A stretch of DNA of 64,000 nt. It comes from Lamellibrachia columna. Taxonomy: Eukaryota; Annelida; Polychaeta; Sabellida; Siboglinidae. The first letter of the stretch is position 1; every line of letters starts with the position of its first letter. The notes beneath the pieces are model-generated. The model did not search any database and was not told where the DNA came from. It saw nothing but the letters and a program-made list of their open reading frames with translations. Below are positions 48,127 through 60,245 of the stretch, one piece after another. A program made the position numbers and the translations under genes. The DNA lies in assembly GCA_963662155.1 (NCBI GenBank), contig OY759263.1, positions 41,555,584-41,619,583 of the forward strand, given 5' to 3'.

Positions 48127-48595
48127 TGTAAGATGTAAAGTTAACATATATTTTGAGCTCACGAATATACGAATATACGTCCGAAAAAAGTCTAGATCCC
48201 GGGGGGGGGGGGCAAATGCCCCCTTGCCCCCACCCGCGGACGCCCATGGGCCTGCGTCAGAAACAAAGTGGAAGGCAAGATGGAAGATGGTGATTATTGC
48301 TGACAGATCCAATACACTTGATGAACCGATACGGGAAACCAATCCTATCCTGTACAATAACATGTCTGAAGGAGAGGGTAGTTACTGAACCCTTTCAGTA
48401 GATAGGATACACTTGTAGACACTTATGACAGAAGCATTATCATTGCCTACATATGTCTTCTTCGCCTATGACTAAATGGCTATTATTAGTGCACAGGGTT
48501 TGCACTTGTCTATTAATATAATGATCATGATTGATTCTTAGTATATAAGGTCATATATAAGGTCATGGGAACCTACACGATTTCCAATGATTTTG
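47270..48595. other. no gene recognised outside the microsatellite
   Basis: A small plus frame at 47647-47883 (MTNTGSDVSSCHTPISEEQE) is unassigned. A G-run with mirrored C-runs (GGGGGGGGGGCAAATGCCCC) at 48200-48235 looks like a transposon end of unknown type. Confidence 0.35.
47986..48128. repeat. (TG)n followed by (TGCG)n microsatellite
   Basis: A TG tract to 48040 passes into a TGCG tract with one TGGG interruption near 48062-48070. CpG is fully retained in the TGCG tract. Confidence 0.95.
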
Positions 48596-48602
48596 AATAA
48601 TA

Positions 48603-48684
48603 TTGTAGAACATGTACATGTATTGTAGAACATGTACATGTATTGTAGAACATGTACATGTATTGTAGAACATGTACATGTATT
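48603..48684. repeat. 20-bp tandem repeat with internal palindrome, 4 copies
   Basis: The unit is TATTGTAGAACATGTACATG. ACATGTACATGT is self-complementary, so each unit can form a small hairpin. Confidence 0.93.
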
Positions 48685-48689
48685 GCGAT

Positions 48690-49770
48690 AATGCTTCACT
48701 GGCTGTTATAATTGTTTGTGCGGTTACACAGTAAATGGATCATTAAAGCAGGTAAATCATTAACTGCAAAATCCTCGCACATTAAAACTAGCCTTTGTCA
48801 AACACATACTGAAGGTTCACATTCACATTGTGCTAGGGATGGGTGTCGAGTAGGTGGGTTATGTTTTTTCTCCATGGCCGGGGGGGGGGCGTTTTTGTGA
48901 GTTTTATTTGTAAAAGTAAATTAGGTAGTCAGTATATGCAGCGGAGGGTTTGGTACTGCCTCCTGCGTTTTTTATTTTTTGTGTTCTGCGGCCATAACAT
49001 TTCATATTGTGGCCATGACGGAACGCTTAGTTAGATGTGCAACTTAATACTTTGTATGTAGATATACACTTTTGCCTACGTATAAATAAGTAGGGTTGGT
49101 ATGTGTGAGGTAATTTATGTAATAATTAATTATTTATTATATAATTTAGTGTTGGTAAAAGTGTTTGGCATAGAAACTTTTCCTGGCGTGTGTAGGGTTA
49201 CTATGAGCCGTTGAACCAGTTTCCACCGCACACAAGAATCAGTTCCTTTGTATACACATATTTGTCTTTAAATATAGCTGACGTGAGTAGCAGTGGCGAA
49301 ATGGAAGCTACATATTAGCTTCTTCAAAAGTTGTGTGACTTTTTATTTCGGGTACCAGGAGCAGGAGTGACGTTGATGGGTTGCAAGTGTAGACTAATCG
49401 TCCGCTTGATCCAGGAAACTCAGCCAAGACAAAACGATCGTAGACCTACCAGTTGCATTTTAAGAATAGTTAGACGAAAGACTGATTATTCAGGTCTATG
49501 TAAACATAAATACTTTCTTTTGTATTCCCTTGTTATGTTTGCTTTAGTGGATTAGATATGTGAAAGTGACTAATAACTTCGGTCATTTTGAAGAAAACGA
49601 AAGTTCTGCGACATCATACATGTGGCCCATTTCCTACAGGAAATAATCTCTGATCTCTTTACGGACCGTCCTGCTGCCCGTGTGGACCACAGCAACCGCA
49701 ACTCACGTGTGTCTTACTTGTCGTGTTGGGGAATGTGTGGCTGCGTTGTTGACTGCCACTTTGAGTCAAG
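48690..49770. other. no gene recognised
   Basis: Short frames only. Confidence 0.4.
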
Positions 49771-49776
49771 GTCACA

Positions 49777-51026
49777 TGATGCAGGAGAACGACAAGTTCG
49801 GATTTCTAACAAAGATGGAGCGGAGCGTCTGATGGTCGCCGCCAATCGACTCATCCAAACTTATGGCGACATCGCCGTTATGTAGGGAGGTCCCTCGTGT
49901 GCGACGTCACATTAAGATCTACGAAATCCAAACAGGAGACACGACGGGCAGCTGTAACTGCTAGCGGCGTGAATATGTTTAAAAACAAGGTTGACACATA
50001 TATCAGGAGGGCGGGTTACAAATAGATTTTAAAAATTGTTGGACTCTCGATAAGCCAATGGCTTCCTTGACTACTTGCCATCTGGGGGCCTTTGCCTTGG
50101 ATGGCAATCTTGCTAATTTTTTTTTTTATTTTACCAATGTCATTGACTTCGACTAAGTGGTCGATGAGTTCCAGGCACTCAAAGCCCGAAAGAGTGGGCC
50201 CTAAGTCTAAGAGGAGACAAAAGAGTAGGCCCTAAGTCTAAGAGGAGACAAAAGAGTAGGCCCTACGTATCACTTCTGGACTCAGTAAACAAGGAACCAC
50301 TTTCCCATCAGTTCCACACTTTCCCACCACTGTCACGTACAGCTCCGCCAGTACGTGTATTCACGTGTTCTGCCCCTTTTCATCAGTTTTGAATTAGTTT
50401 AGTGTTCATTACGGTTAAAAATGGTACGGCTCCACCATTACGTCACCGCGTGTATTCACGAGTTTATGCAAGTATGATAACTGGGGAAAGTTGTACAGTT
50501 GTAACTGTACGTGTATTCGTGTGAATTAACAATTTTTTACTTTGGACTCGGACTCAACTAAGATGCCTAGTGTGGCTGGCCTCGGGTTTTTTTCAAGGAA
50601 AACGTGTCCACAGAATCTCGCGAATTCACGTATAGAAACATGTGAATTGAACCATGCAGTTGAACCATGCAGTATTCTTGGCCAGTTAAAACACGTACCT
50701 GGACGTGTCTGCAGGTTGGATATGCATTTGCAGATTATTTAACATTAATAAAATGTAAGGTAAATTATACCCAACATCGTTAAATATTAATTTTATTGTG
50801 TGAATTGTTCCAATATAAGTTTAGACTTATTCTTTATGCACTGCATACACTTAGAAAATGATACTCTAGGTGTTTCCCCGGATGTTTGCACAGATGCTGG
50901 GCAAACATCCGTGTTCCGTCGCAATGGGAAGTACTGTTTGCCACGAGGCCTTTGTGAGAGCGACAAATGGTGGCGCCTCCTCGTGGAGCCTTGTTAATCG
51001 AGGCAAACCTGCAATCGGTTTTGATC
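49777..51026 (+). repeat. dispersed repeat, copy B, split by a LINE tail
   Basis: Collinear with copy A at 38980-39930. A LINE 3' tail (49979-50110) lies between shared blocks, while copy A lacks it. The shared end encodes a short open frame in both copies (see findings). Confidence 0.8.
49979..50110 (+). mobile_element. LINE 3' tail copy
   Basis: Reads MFKNKVDTYIRRAGYK, then the shared 3' UTR with GTTGGACTCTCGATAAGCCA. Homologous to 35646-35781. Confidence 0.72.
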
Positions 51027-51029
51027 ACC

Positions 51030-52160
51030 TGCGTAGTCTTGTCTTTATACTCCACATAGTCTCGCCTATCCGACTCTCGCTCGCTTTCGTGAACTCGCCG
51101 GGAAGAGAGTCTGTCCCCGAAGGCGTGGTTTCATTGTTACCTACTGTCACCACTCCATTTTCTGTAGGCGTTCCTGTGAAGCACCAGCAACCAAGCAGCG
51201 TCATTATCAAGATTCTACCGTAAAAATGTGGCCTGGTTTAACTTTTTAGTCTGACAGTTGTGTCGATACACTGTATAATCAAAGTTTAACATTTATTTGA
51301 ATTGCATCGCATAAATTAACTCTTATTTTATGAATTAGCCAAATGCCCAGATGAGAGTAATTAATCTAATTATATATGCGACCAGAATCTGCACTCTCCC
51401 CTACATGTTATCGACTTAGTACTAGGAGAAAGCATTAAAAAAGTATTGTACTTCAACTTTCCCCTTTTTCCATTTGAAAATGTTTTGTTACTTTATTATG
51501 TTATCCAAATTGTTTGTATATAATATTATACAATTACTTTTCATTTGAAAATAAAACATTTATTGATTTATTATCACACAGCCTTTTGCTAAAACTGCAT
51601 TCCTCAGTCAACCCATCTATATGATGGGTAAAAAAATGTCACTTAGTCAACACGCATATTTAGCAAATCAGTGTGCTTAATTAATAAATCGACAAGTTTA
51701 ATTATTAGTAAATCAACATGCTTAATTAGTAAATCAACACAATTCATAATAATCTTCTTACCAGTGCCATTTAACCACATACAATAAAGTCTAGTCACAC
51801 TTCTTTAGTTTACACACCAGCAGACATTAATCATAATCACCTAGTTACGATAAACATCAAAATTAATTTTTGACCGTTGTGATAAATAGCACCTTTTGTG
51901 AGGGGGCTGTAGCAGGAAGTGGGAGATTGGTCCTAAAAAATGGTGAAAGGTTGGCCTCAAAAATAGGTGGGAGTGATTGGAGGTGGATTCTCAAAAATGG
52001 TTGTATGTGTATGGGATACATGATTTTTGTGTGTGAATTTTCATTTTTTAATTCATCCCCTAGATCAAATTCGTTGGTCTGAAGCCTATTTAGGTACACA
52101 TTGTGTTCTTTTCTGGTCTACTCCCATTTTTTTTATCCTCAAATTGGTTTGTTGTTTGAA
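51030..52160. other. no gene recognised; stray copy of the G-rich minisatellite unit
   Basis: 51919-51995 carries units related to the 8362-8640 minisatellite. Otherwise AT-rich and empty. Confidence 0.45.
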
Positions 52161-52171
52161 ACAGTGTTCTG

Positions 52172-53250
52172 CACTGCACTTGTCTGAGGCAGCGTGCTCC
52201 ACTGCACTTGTCTGAGACAGCATGCTCCACTGCACTTGTCTGAGACAGCGTGCTGCACTGCACTTGTCTGAGGCAGCGTGCTGCACTGCACTTGTCTGAG
52301 GCAGCGTGCTGCACTGCACTTGTCTGAGGCAGCATGCTGCACTGCACTTGTCTGAGGCAGCGTGCTGCACTGCACTTGTCTGAGACAGCGTGCTGCACTG
52401 CACTTTTCTGAGGCAGCGTGCTGCACTGCACTTATCTGAGGCAGCGTGCTGCACTGCACTTGTCTGAGACAGCGTGCTGCACTGCACTTGTCTGAGGCAG
52501 CGTGCTGCACTGCACTTGTCTGAGGCAGCGTGCTGCACTGTACTTGTCTGAGGCAGCGTGCTGCACTGCACTTGTCTGAGGCAGCGTGCTCCACTGCACT
52601 TGTCTGAGGCAGCGTGCTGCACTGCACTTGTCTGAGACAGCGTGCTGCACTGCACTTGTCTGAGACAGCATGCTGCACTGCACTTTTCTGAGGCAGCGTG
52701 CTGCACTGCACTTGTCTGAGGCAGCGTGCTGCACTGCACTTGTCTGAGGCAGCGTGCTCCACTGCACTTGTCTGAGGCACCGTGCTGCACTGCACTTGTC
52801 TGAGGCAGCGTGCTCCACTGCACTTGTCTGAGGCAGCGTGCTCCACTGCATTTGTCTGAGGCAGCGTGCTCCACTGCACTTGTCTGAGGCAGCGTGCTCC
52901 ACTGCACTTGTCTGAGACAGCGTGCTGTACTGCACTTGTCTGAGACAGCGTGCTGCACTGCACTTGTCTGAGGCAGCGTGCTGTACTGCACTTGTCTGAG
53001 ACAGCGTGCTGCACTACACTTGTCTGAGGCAGCGTGCTGCACTGCACTTGTCTGAGACAGCGTGCTCCACTGCACTTGTCTGAGACAGCGTGCTCCACTG
53101 CACTTGTCTGAGGCAGCGTACTGCACTACACTTGTCTGAGACAGCGTGCTGTACTGCACTTGTCTGAGACAGCGTGCTGTACTGCACTTGTCTGAGACAG
53201 CGTGCTGTACTGCACTTGTCTGAGACAGCGTGCTGTACTGCACTTGTACC
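52172..53250. repeat. 28-bp satellite-like array, about 38 copies, all minus frames open
   Basis: The plus unit is CACTTGTCTGAGGCAGCGTG followed by CTGCACTG, with two common variable sites (GGCAGC/GACAGC and CTGC/CTCC/CTGT). On the minus strand the three phases read HAASDKCSAARCLRQVQCST-like protein without stops, giving a spurious 388-codon frame. The right end carries mostly GACAGC-CTGT units, the middle GGCAGC units. Confidence 0.95.
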
Positions 53251-53339
53251 ATTTCATTGGCATTACATGTTTGTAAAAAAACAAAAACAAAACAAATCTT
53301 CCAGTTCCACTATAGCTAGAAAGTATAATTGCTTTTATC

Positions 53340-53600
53340 ATCCACTCATGAAATAATTATTGAATACAATTTGACTGTTATCTGTTCATGGCTATCGAAC
53401 TTGCCATTCAGCATGCAATGTAAACATGATATTTGAGTTGAAACATTCAAATTAAACAGATTATGGTCAAATAATATGAAACAATTGTGGCTCATTATTT
53501 TTAAAACACATTGTGCGGTCAAGAAGTTAGAATAGAGTTTATACTACAAAACATGACATTATGATCAAAATTATCAGACTTCGTACTTTTAAAACTACAG
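53340..53600. mobile_element. MITE-like copy of the CACACAGTC family
   Basis: Shares CATGCAATGTAAACATGATA, CATTCAAATTAAACAGAT, GCGGTCAAGAAGTTAGAAT and ATTATCAGACT with the element at 34820-35220. Ends degraded. Confidence 0.6.
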
Positions 53601-53609
53601 TAAAAGGAG

Positions 53610-54240
53610 TTCCATGTAACACACCATTCACCTTGGATTACAACGAATGTTTCAGCATTGAATACAGCAACACAGCAGTTTAGCTTTGTCTACAACTTTT
53701 AATATAAGAACCACTTAGAGAGATGACTCAAATTATCTCACACTTAAATGCTTGAGTGCACATATGAAATACACATAATTTGTGCACTGATATCTAAATA
53801 GGGCACACACACTATATACAAAATGATGTTATGCATCTAGGGCACATTGGTTATTGATATCTTAAATATTTTTTTTTCTGTCATACATCTGAATAACATT
53901 TTTACTAAACGTTTTCCTGTTAAAAGATGAAGTACAAACTACTCGAAATAGCAGTTGTGAATCATGTCAAACCATCAAATACGCTAAGTGGTTGACATGC
54001 TTTTGGGTCATATTTTGTAATACCAGTTGTTCCCAAAATATTCCAATGGTTACTGACACTGGCCTTCAGAGTGATGCATGTTCATGTTATTTATTTTAGC
54101 AAATTTACCATAAAATCAATTGTCTCAAATTTGTACCAGACCATCTTTCTGCACAAGAAGAACATTGTGACAACACCATCGATTCTCTGAATGAATGTCA
54201 GCACAAGTTTCTTGCTACTGTAGCTGTTCACGTGAAACAA
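53610..54240. other. MED30 3' flank
   Basis: No coding frame. The minus strand has AATAAA at 54095-54090, about 160 bases past the MED30 stop, a plausible poly(A) signal. Confidence 0.5.
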
Positions 54241-54252
54241 CACAAGATTGTT

Positions 54253-54348
54253 TCACTTTCGCATCACCATCATAGTGTTTATCTCCCAAATTATTGTCCT
54301 AAGTTGGTCAATGATGTCTTTCAGTTGATGATTCTTCAGTCGGATTTG
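54253..54348 (-). CDS. MED30: Mediator subunit 30, exon 4
   Basis: The acceptor GGATTGTTGCAG precedes 54348 and TGA ends at 54253. It encodes QIRLKNHQLKDIIDQLRTII, then WEINTMMVMRK, closely matching the human MED30 C-terminus (QLKQIMDQLRNLIWDINAMLAMRN). Phase 0 start. The segment is a coiled-coil helix that packs in the Mediator head/core. Confidence 0.95.
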   Translation of the reverse strand, partial: QIRLKNHQLKDIIDQLRTIIWEINTMMVMRK

Positions 54349-54703
54349 CTGCAACAATCCAACACCATTGAATTATGGATGGTTTACATATTGTGGTAAC
54401 TCACATGGATATTTATATTGGATTATATATACAGTAATATTATTATATTTATATACTGCAGGATGATAAGTGAGCATGGTACCCCTATGGACATACTGAA
54501 CAACCTGGCCAGAATTTGGGGGTACTATGGCATTTGGATTGTAGGGAAGATATATACTTAAGGTGTTGTACATCAGCTGGGTGCAGCTCGGTCGCAGGCA
54601 GGAGAAAAAAGACAGAATCGACATATGATGCACTACACCAACTCCAAGTCTGAAAGCTTCTTGGTGGAGATTGTGACAAATGGAGATGAATCTTGGTACT
54701 TAC

Positions 54704-54805
54704 ATCAGCATACAACTTGTGTTCCTCGCTCGTGTATTTCACTGCTTCTGTCAGCTTCGGTGTTTCACCTTTCACCTCTCCATCTTCCTCGACTGGCAGC
54801 AAATC
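54704..54805 (-). CDS. MED30: Mediator subunit 30, exon 3
   Basis: The acceptor TTTAATCCTTGCAG precedes 54805 and the donor GAT/GTAAGT follows 54704. The 34 codons encode DLLPVEEDGEVKGETPKLTE, then KYTSEEHKLYAD. Human MED30 has LIPYVEEDG and a following SEERREIAEV at the same place. Phase 0 at both ends. The join to exon 4 is about three residues shorter than in human. Confidence 0.92.
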
Positions 54806-55584
54806 CTGCAAGGATTAAATGCGAGTAGAGCTAACACAGTCAATGCTGGTGAGAATGAATCCTTCTTATATTTAAGACAGTAACCATCAGAATTGTATAA
54901 TTGTTTTGGCGAGAAAATACTTCAAAAATCCTGTCCAAGACAGATCTCAGGACACAGTTGGTGATACTGACCGTTTTCAGAAATGAAGTACCACCCCAAC
55001 AGATATCAGTGAAGTTGTACCTGTTAATATTGCATTGTTAGCTATTTTCACATTATTGCTGAATCCACTTAAAGCTGCATCCACAAGTCATTTAGCCCAA
55101 TGGGAATCAGGTTTGTTGTTGTTCAAATCTGAAATACCGGTATGTGAATAGTTTAAGTAAATAGACTGTGCAAATAGTTTATGTTCAAAGTTGGTTTAAT
55201 AAGTGTGCGTATTTTTGTTTAGGCTAGCGCTGCCGGTGGCCATTTGGGCCATAGGTCACATGACATTGGATCTAGCTAAACCAAAGTTACCCATTTGAGT
55301 CTGTGACTTTTATGTGTCTGGCATTATGCCCAGGGTTTTACATTTATTCTCCATTATAATGGTATTCAGTGAATAAAAGCTGACAGTTGTAATCCTTTTA
55401 GAGTCACTGGTATAACCTGGCTTTTAGGGCGCAGCACTGACATTTCCCAATTTATGGTAATAACTGTGCACAAGAACGGATGCTCAGAGGGGGAATGCTT
55501 GTTAACATATTTTCGTGTTAACGTATTAACGGTTGTTCTTTGTCTAGGTCAGAAATCGCATTTGACACGTAAGGCAGACTTCGG

Positions 55585-56176
55585 GCAGAGCATTGTGTTT
55601 GTATGACACTCTGTTCATTGTGTTTGTATGGCACTCCGTTCATTGAGTTTGTATGACACTCCATTAATTTTTTTTGTATGACACTCCATTCATTGTGTTT
55701 GTATGACACTCTGTTCATTGTGTTTGTATGGCACTCCATTCATTGTGTTTGTATGACACTCCATTCATTGTGTTTGTATGACACTCCGTTCATTGGGTTT
55801 GTATGGCAATCCATTCATTGTGTTTGTATGACACTCCATTCATTGTGTTTGTATGACAATTCATTCATTGTGTTTGTATGACACTCCATTCATTGTGTTT
55901 GTATGACACTCCATTCATTGTGTTTGTATGACACTTCATTCATTGTGTTTGTATGACATTCCAGTCATTGTGTTTGTATGACACTCTATTCATTGTGTTT
56001 GTATGACACTCCGTTCATTGTGTTTGTATGACACTCCATTCATTGTTTGTATGACACTCCGTTCATTGTGTTTGTATGACACTCCATTCATTGTGTTTGT
56101 ATGACACTCCATTCATTGTGTTTGTATGACACTCTATTCATTGTGTTTGTATGACACTCCGTTCATTGTGTTTATT
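55585..56176. repeat. 25-bp minisatellite, about 24 copies, in MED30 intron 2
   Basis: The unit is TGTTTGTATGACACTCCATT followed by CATTG, with transitions at CCATT/CCGTT/CTATT and one copy shortened by two bases near 56044. Confidence 0.94.
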
Positions 56177-56179
56177 CAT

Positions 56180-57590
56180 TCGGATTTGTAGCTGTTTGTT
56201 GATAGCGTATTCATTACAATATCAGCTTTTGACGACGATATGTCCCAAATGTCCTAGACCTAGTTAAGTTAGGTGCCGTCAATGACAATGGCAGGCTAGC
56301 GTTTGTGTATCGTCCTAGCGGATAGGTTGATGAATGTATAATGTGTTACCAAGAACGATTTGCGGAATGCATTATAGAATCAGTACTGCGGTGACAATAT
56401 ATTGTGCAGTGGCATTAGGTTTCAATGCATAATGACAATGTTAGTAGTAGTATTGTCGGCAGTATCAGTACCCCGATGCGGAATGAAGTTCCCCTGTTGT
56501 CATTAGATGGCGGCACTAGTCATGTTACAATGTTCAAGTGTTACTGTTGTATACTGAATGTCCTGCAATGAGTTACATTTGGGTGTTACATTTATTTCAA
56601 TTATTTGTGAAAGTTATGTTGTATGGTCAGTACACTATTACACAAGCAGAGTGATCAGTATTATTGTATTATGATGCTATTTTGCTATAACAATCCAACC
56701 TGTTAACATGATTGCACATGGAAGTGGACTTCAAGTGGATGGCTGGGCCAAGTTTTCTTATTAAACCACTTTATTTCTATTATGTGGAATATGATGCTAC
56801 ACTGACACTAATAAATTGTCCAACATTTGGCCAGAATGTTAGATGCTGTTTACATGGTAATCTACTGGCTTGGCTGTATGCAGGCTACTGTTTGTTAGGA
56901 TGTTAGGCCAAGAGATGTGGTTGCGGCATGCTAATAATCTATGTTCTATCCATGACAGATATCATAGTTCTGAGTAGCAGTCGCCGTTTCAGCCGTTTTT
57001 CATTTTGGTTAACGGGAGACTCGGGTCGGATTTGACGGATTTTTGACTATAAAATGAATTTCGAGTTGTTGCTATTTCCGTGTATAACTATTATTCAACT
57101 TGCCATTCATGTAAGTTGCACTGTCGAAATAAACACATTTCTGTCATAAAACGTGTCTTTTGTATGATGCCTATCATTGCTAAGTCTTTGTTTTTGTCAA
57201 ATGAACCGAGACTAATGGAACATTAGGTGATTTTCCGCAAGCCATTGCATGCCGGAAAATATTGCCATTCCAACATGGCGCATATCACGGGAAAGCCCCA
57301 TTTTCGCTCTGTATGATGGTACAAAAAGTTTTAAAATGTGCACGGAGATATCCGAGTAATTCCGACTATAAATGACCGCCTTTGAACCATCTCGGCGACA
57401 AAGGAATGGGGAATGCCACGACAATTCGCCGGACATCATCACGTGATGTCGGATTCCCTCAAATCAAGCGCTCTAATTGGTTGTAATACTGATTTCCATC
57501 CTCTGACGTCAGCTTGAAATACCAGCTACGTTCGATTCGATCGACTTTTTTATCCCATGAGTTTCGTTCATTTATATCGCTTTGTAAAAC
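56180..57590. other. MED30 intron, nothing recognised
   Basis: No supported coding frame. Confidence 0.4.
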
Positions 57591-57596
57591 GACATT

Positions 57597-58665
57597 ATGC
57601 CGTTTGGTCGAAAGCGAGTGGGCAGTTACGGTACTGGGAGGCAGCGGAAGTTTGCATCGTTGCAGTTAGCGCGCGATGCGAAGGCATCGAGGGTTGAATT
57701 CGCCAATGAACCAGCGGCGACAACTTCGTCTTCTTCGACCATCACCGTCCGTGGTGCCAGCGAGAATGGCACGCAGTGTAAGTTTAATTCTGATATTTCA
57801 TATCTTCACTATGATAGTGCATATGATTCAGATTTATATACATTTGTGTTTTACCCAAACATCGTTAGCATTTGTTGCAAAACTATTACTGTATAACCGA
57901 TTTGACGCCGATCTAGTTCATGCTGTTGATGTTCGTGGTTGTGTTGACGTTCAGGCCCAGGGGCCATCCAGGCACATCAGAAGCAGAACTGTGACTATGG
58001 TTTATTATATTACTACAATTTGCCTTGGTAATTAACGTATACATAGCCTATATACACACACGTGCGTGGGTGTGTGTATAATATGGGAATGCCAATAAAG
58101 TAAATTGCATTCAAATTCAATGCCATACCCCTGCATACGTAGTAAGGGGGGGGGCTTTTGTTGTTGAACATGTCTTGGATACTTTTTTTGTTCATGAAAT
58201 ACATTTATATTGTGTATTTTTTCCAGGCATCAAGGCGGTCATCAACATTACCAGCTGATCCGTCTCGGAGGCTGTCTGCCAATGAACGGAAGTTTGGTTA
58301 TGCAGATCTTCTGGAGGAGATAGGTGTCCCGCGATTCCTGGTTGAGGATGAGACAGATCCTGATGGAGATCTTTCAATAGTACTTGTACGCTGTGCCGTG
58401 TTGCCATCACTTGTTGCGAACCTGCCATGCGCGTTGTTAGGAAGCATACACTCTCCATCCGAGCTGTCGACCGCACAGCACCCTTGGCATGGTGTGTAGC
58501 CTCGAGACTTTCTGCACCAGTTGCGACAAGGTCATCAATGCAACTCTGTCATCAGACTGTATCGATGGGACTCAGGCGACGAATGTCCCGTTTGTCGTGG
58601 TGAGATCAGCTGTGTCGGCAACGATGGACATGGGTGTCGGGTACTCAGGACTTGTGTGAAATTTA
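57597..58665 (+). pseudogene. transposon-type gene remnant, two exons, antisense in MED30 intron 2
   Basis: The first part (57597-57777) starts MPFGRKRVGSYGTGRQRKFA and ends at a consensus donor CAGT/GTAAGT. The second starts after TTTTTTCCAG at 58227 and reads LPADPSRRLSANERKFGYAD, then in another frame LETFCTSCDKVINATLSSDC, TNVPFVVVRSAVSATMDMGV and GYSGLV before a stop at 58659. The last block resembles the start of a family of repeated, transposase-like invertebrate genes with a VRAxVSASMDMGVGHSGL-type motif (recognised from memory, not verified). Exon phases do not agree and a frameshift near 58480 is needed, so it is probably broken. Confidence 0.5.
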
Positions 58666-58669
58666 TTTT

Positions 58670-59440
58670 ACAATGCCTGACTCTTAACTTTCCCTTTTGA
58701 TAGATTATACATTCAGTAATATGTATGCAAAGTTTCAATCATCTAGGTTGCTTTTCAGATGTTGAAATGTATGTGCCAATGTACATAAACTTTGAACACG
58801 ATTTTCTCAAAAACATGTTTTCCCTCACACCTACTGCCTCCCGTGTCACTTATCTCTGCTATTGTTTGACAGAATTGCTTGAAACTTTCTACAGTGTTTC
58901 TTGATAGTATGCTCTTGAAAACTATGTAGTAACTTTTTAGAAAACATTACTTATGTTTTATATAATGAACCATCAATGTAAAATTTCATGATGAAAAAAT
59001 ACATTCAGATGTAAAAAAATCATGAAAACAAAAGTTTTTTGAAAACTTGGAAAGTCAACTGACTGTTTTCATTGGGGTTATGTGGAGTAACTACACACCA
59101 AATTTGAGTCCTCTCAATCCAGTGGTTCCTGATATAAGTCACACGCAACATTCAATCCAAGATGGCTGCATACCGTGGGAAAATATGTATGAAACTTTCT
59201 GAAAAAAATTCACAGCATTGCTGTTACCTGCACTTGCAATCTATGAAAGTTTCAGCCCTGTAAGTTCAGTGATAATGAAATAAGAAAATAAAATGTGTTT
59301 AGACCCAAGCGACGCCTTAAGTTAAACAATTCTTCACAGTAATTAAATAAATTCTAGTTAGTCTGCTATATATCGCTATGTCTCAGTTAATCGTTCTTCT
59401 GTGTGAATAAACCTTATATATATATATATATATATATATT
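58670..59440. other. MED30 intron, nothing recognised
   Basis: AT-rich. A short TA tract lies at 59415-59439. Confidence 0.4.
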
Positions 59441-59524
59441 CTGTTTGCCTTAGTGAAATTCGATTGGTTTGGGGACCCACAGAGGGCTGCAGGTCATATT
59501 TGCAAATTCAAAGTATCTACTCAC

Positions 59525-59683
59525 TTCAACTGGGCATTCCTCAAACATTGCTGTGTTTTCAATGACCTTGTTATAGATGACTCGCAGCTTGCGAAAGTTC
59601 ATTATGAGGTTCATTCGCAAGTCTTCTAACTTCACTTTGCGATCCTGGAAGTTCTGTGCATTCACTGTGACCCCGTTCGGCAG
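59525..59683 (-). CDS. MED30: Mediator subunit 30, exon 2
   Basis: The acceptor GCCCAAACAG precedes 59683 and the donor GTTGAA/GTGAGT follows 59525. The 53 codons include LPNGVTVNAQNFQDRKVKLE, then FRKLRVIYNKVIENTA and ECPVE. Human MED30 reads LPNGVTYHTGTYQDRLTKLQ and FRKLRLVYDKCNENC. Phase 0 at both ends. The intron to exon 3 is about 4.7 kb and contains the 25-bp minisatellite and a plus-strand transposon-type gene. Confidence 0.95.
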
Positions 59684-60005
59684 CTGTTTGGGCAAAGACG
59701 TAGGAATAATGAAAAACATTGCAACGTCTATAAAATGTAATGCATTTCAAACAGCAAATGTACAATAAATAAAAACCAACCGAGATGTTATAAATACTAG
59801 TGTTGCAATGTCTGCAATTTACCATCAAACAGTTGTTCAGTTTGCCAAGGAAAATTGTGTTACATTCCGTTTAAATGGACATTTTATACACTTGTGTGAA
59901 GGCTACTGGTCCCATTTTCATTTCTAAAATGGGGACACAAAGAATAGTTGTTTTCCACAAGGAATTCACATTGGAGAAAAACTTGAAAAAATAAACAAAA
60001 CTTAC

Positions 60006-60245
60006 CTGCATTACCTTGAGTGTCTGAAAGACTTCCTGTGTTTTCTGAACAATATCCTGAACCAACTCTTGGCCAATCTTACACAGTGATGCTGTATTGA
60101 CCTCCTTTGCAGGAGAGCTCAGCTGCGTAACTAGTCCAGTGGGAGGCTGGGATAGGAATGGCCGTTGTTGGTGCTGTTGTTGCGGTCCCGGTATGCCAGC
60201 TACTGACGGGAACACTCCCCCAGGAAGTTGGCCTGGGTTGGCCAT
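60006..60245 (-). CDS. MED30: Mediator subunit 30, exon 1 (start codon)
   Basis: ATG at 60245. The 80 codons end at the donor CAG/GTAAGT after 60006. It begins MANPGQLPGGVFPSVAGIPG, a Pro/Gln-rich N-terminus with a QQQHQQ run, then KEVNTASLCKIGQELVQDIV, which matches human REVNTASLCRIGQETVQDIV almost exactly. Summed over four exons the protein is 198 residues against 178 in human; the extra length is in the N-terminus. MED30 is a metazoan subunit of Mediator, bridging activators and RNA polymerase II in the nucleus. Confidence 0.95.

Noticed and set aside
48200..48235. transposon end with G-run and mirrored C-runs
   Set aside because: Resembles ends seen in other invertebrate genomes, but there is no second end or coding region here.
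52086..53252. 388-codon minus-strand frame, apparently a Cys/Ser-rich protein
   Set aside because: Entirely generated by a 28-bp tandem repeat that is open in all three minus frames; no unique sequence or domain.
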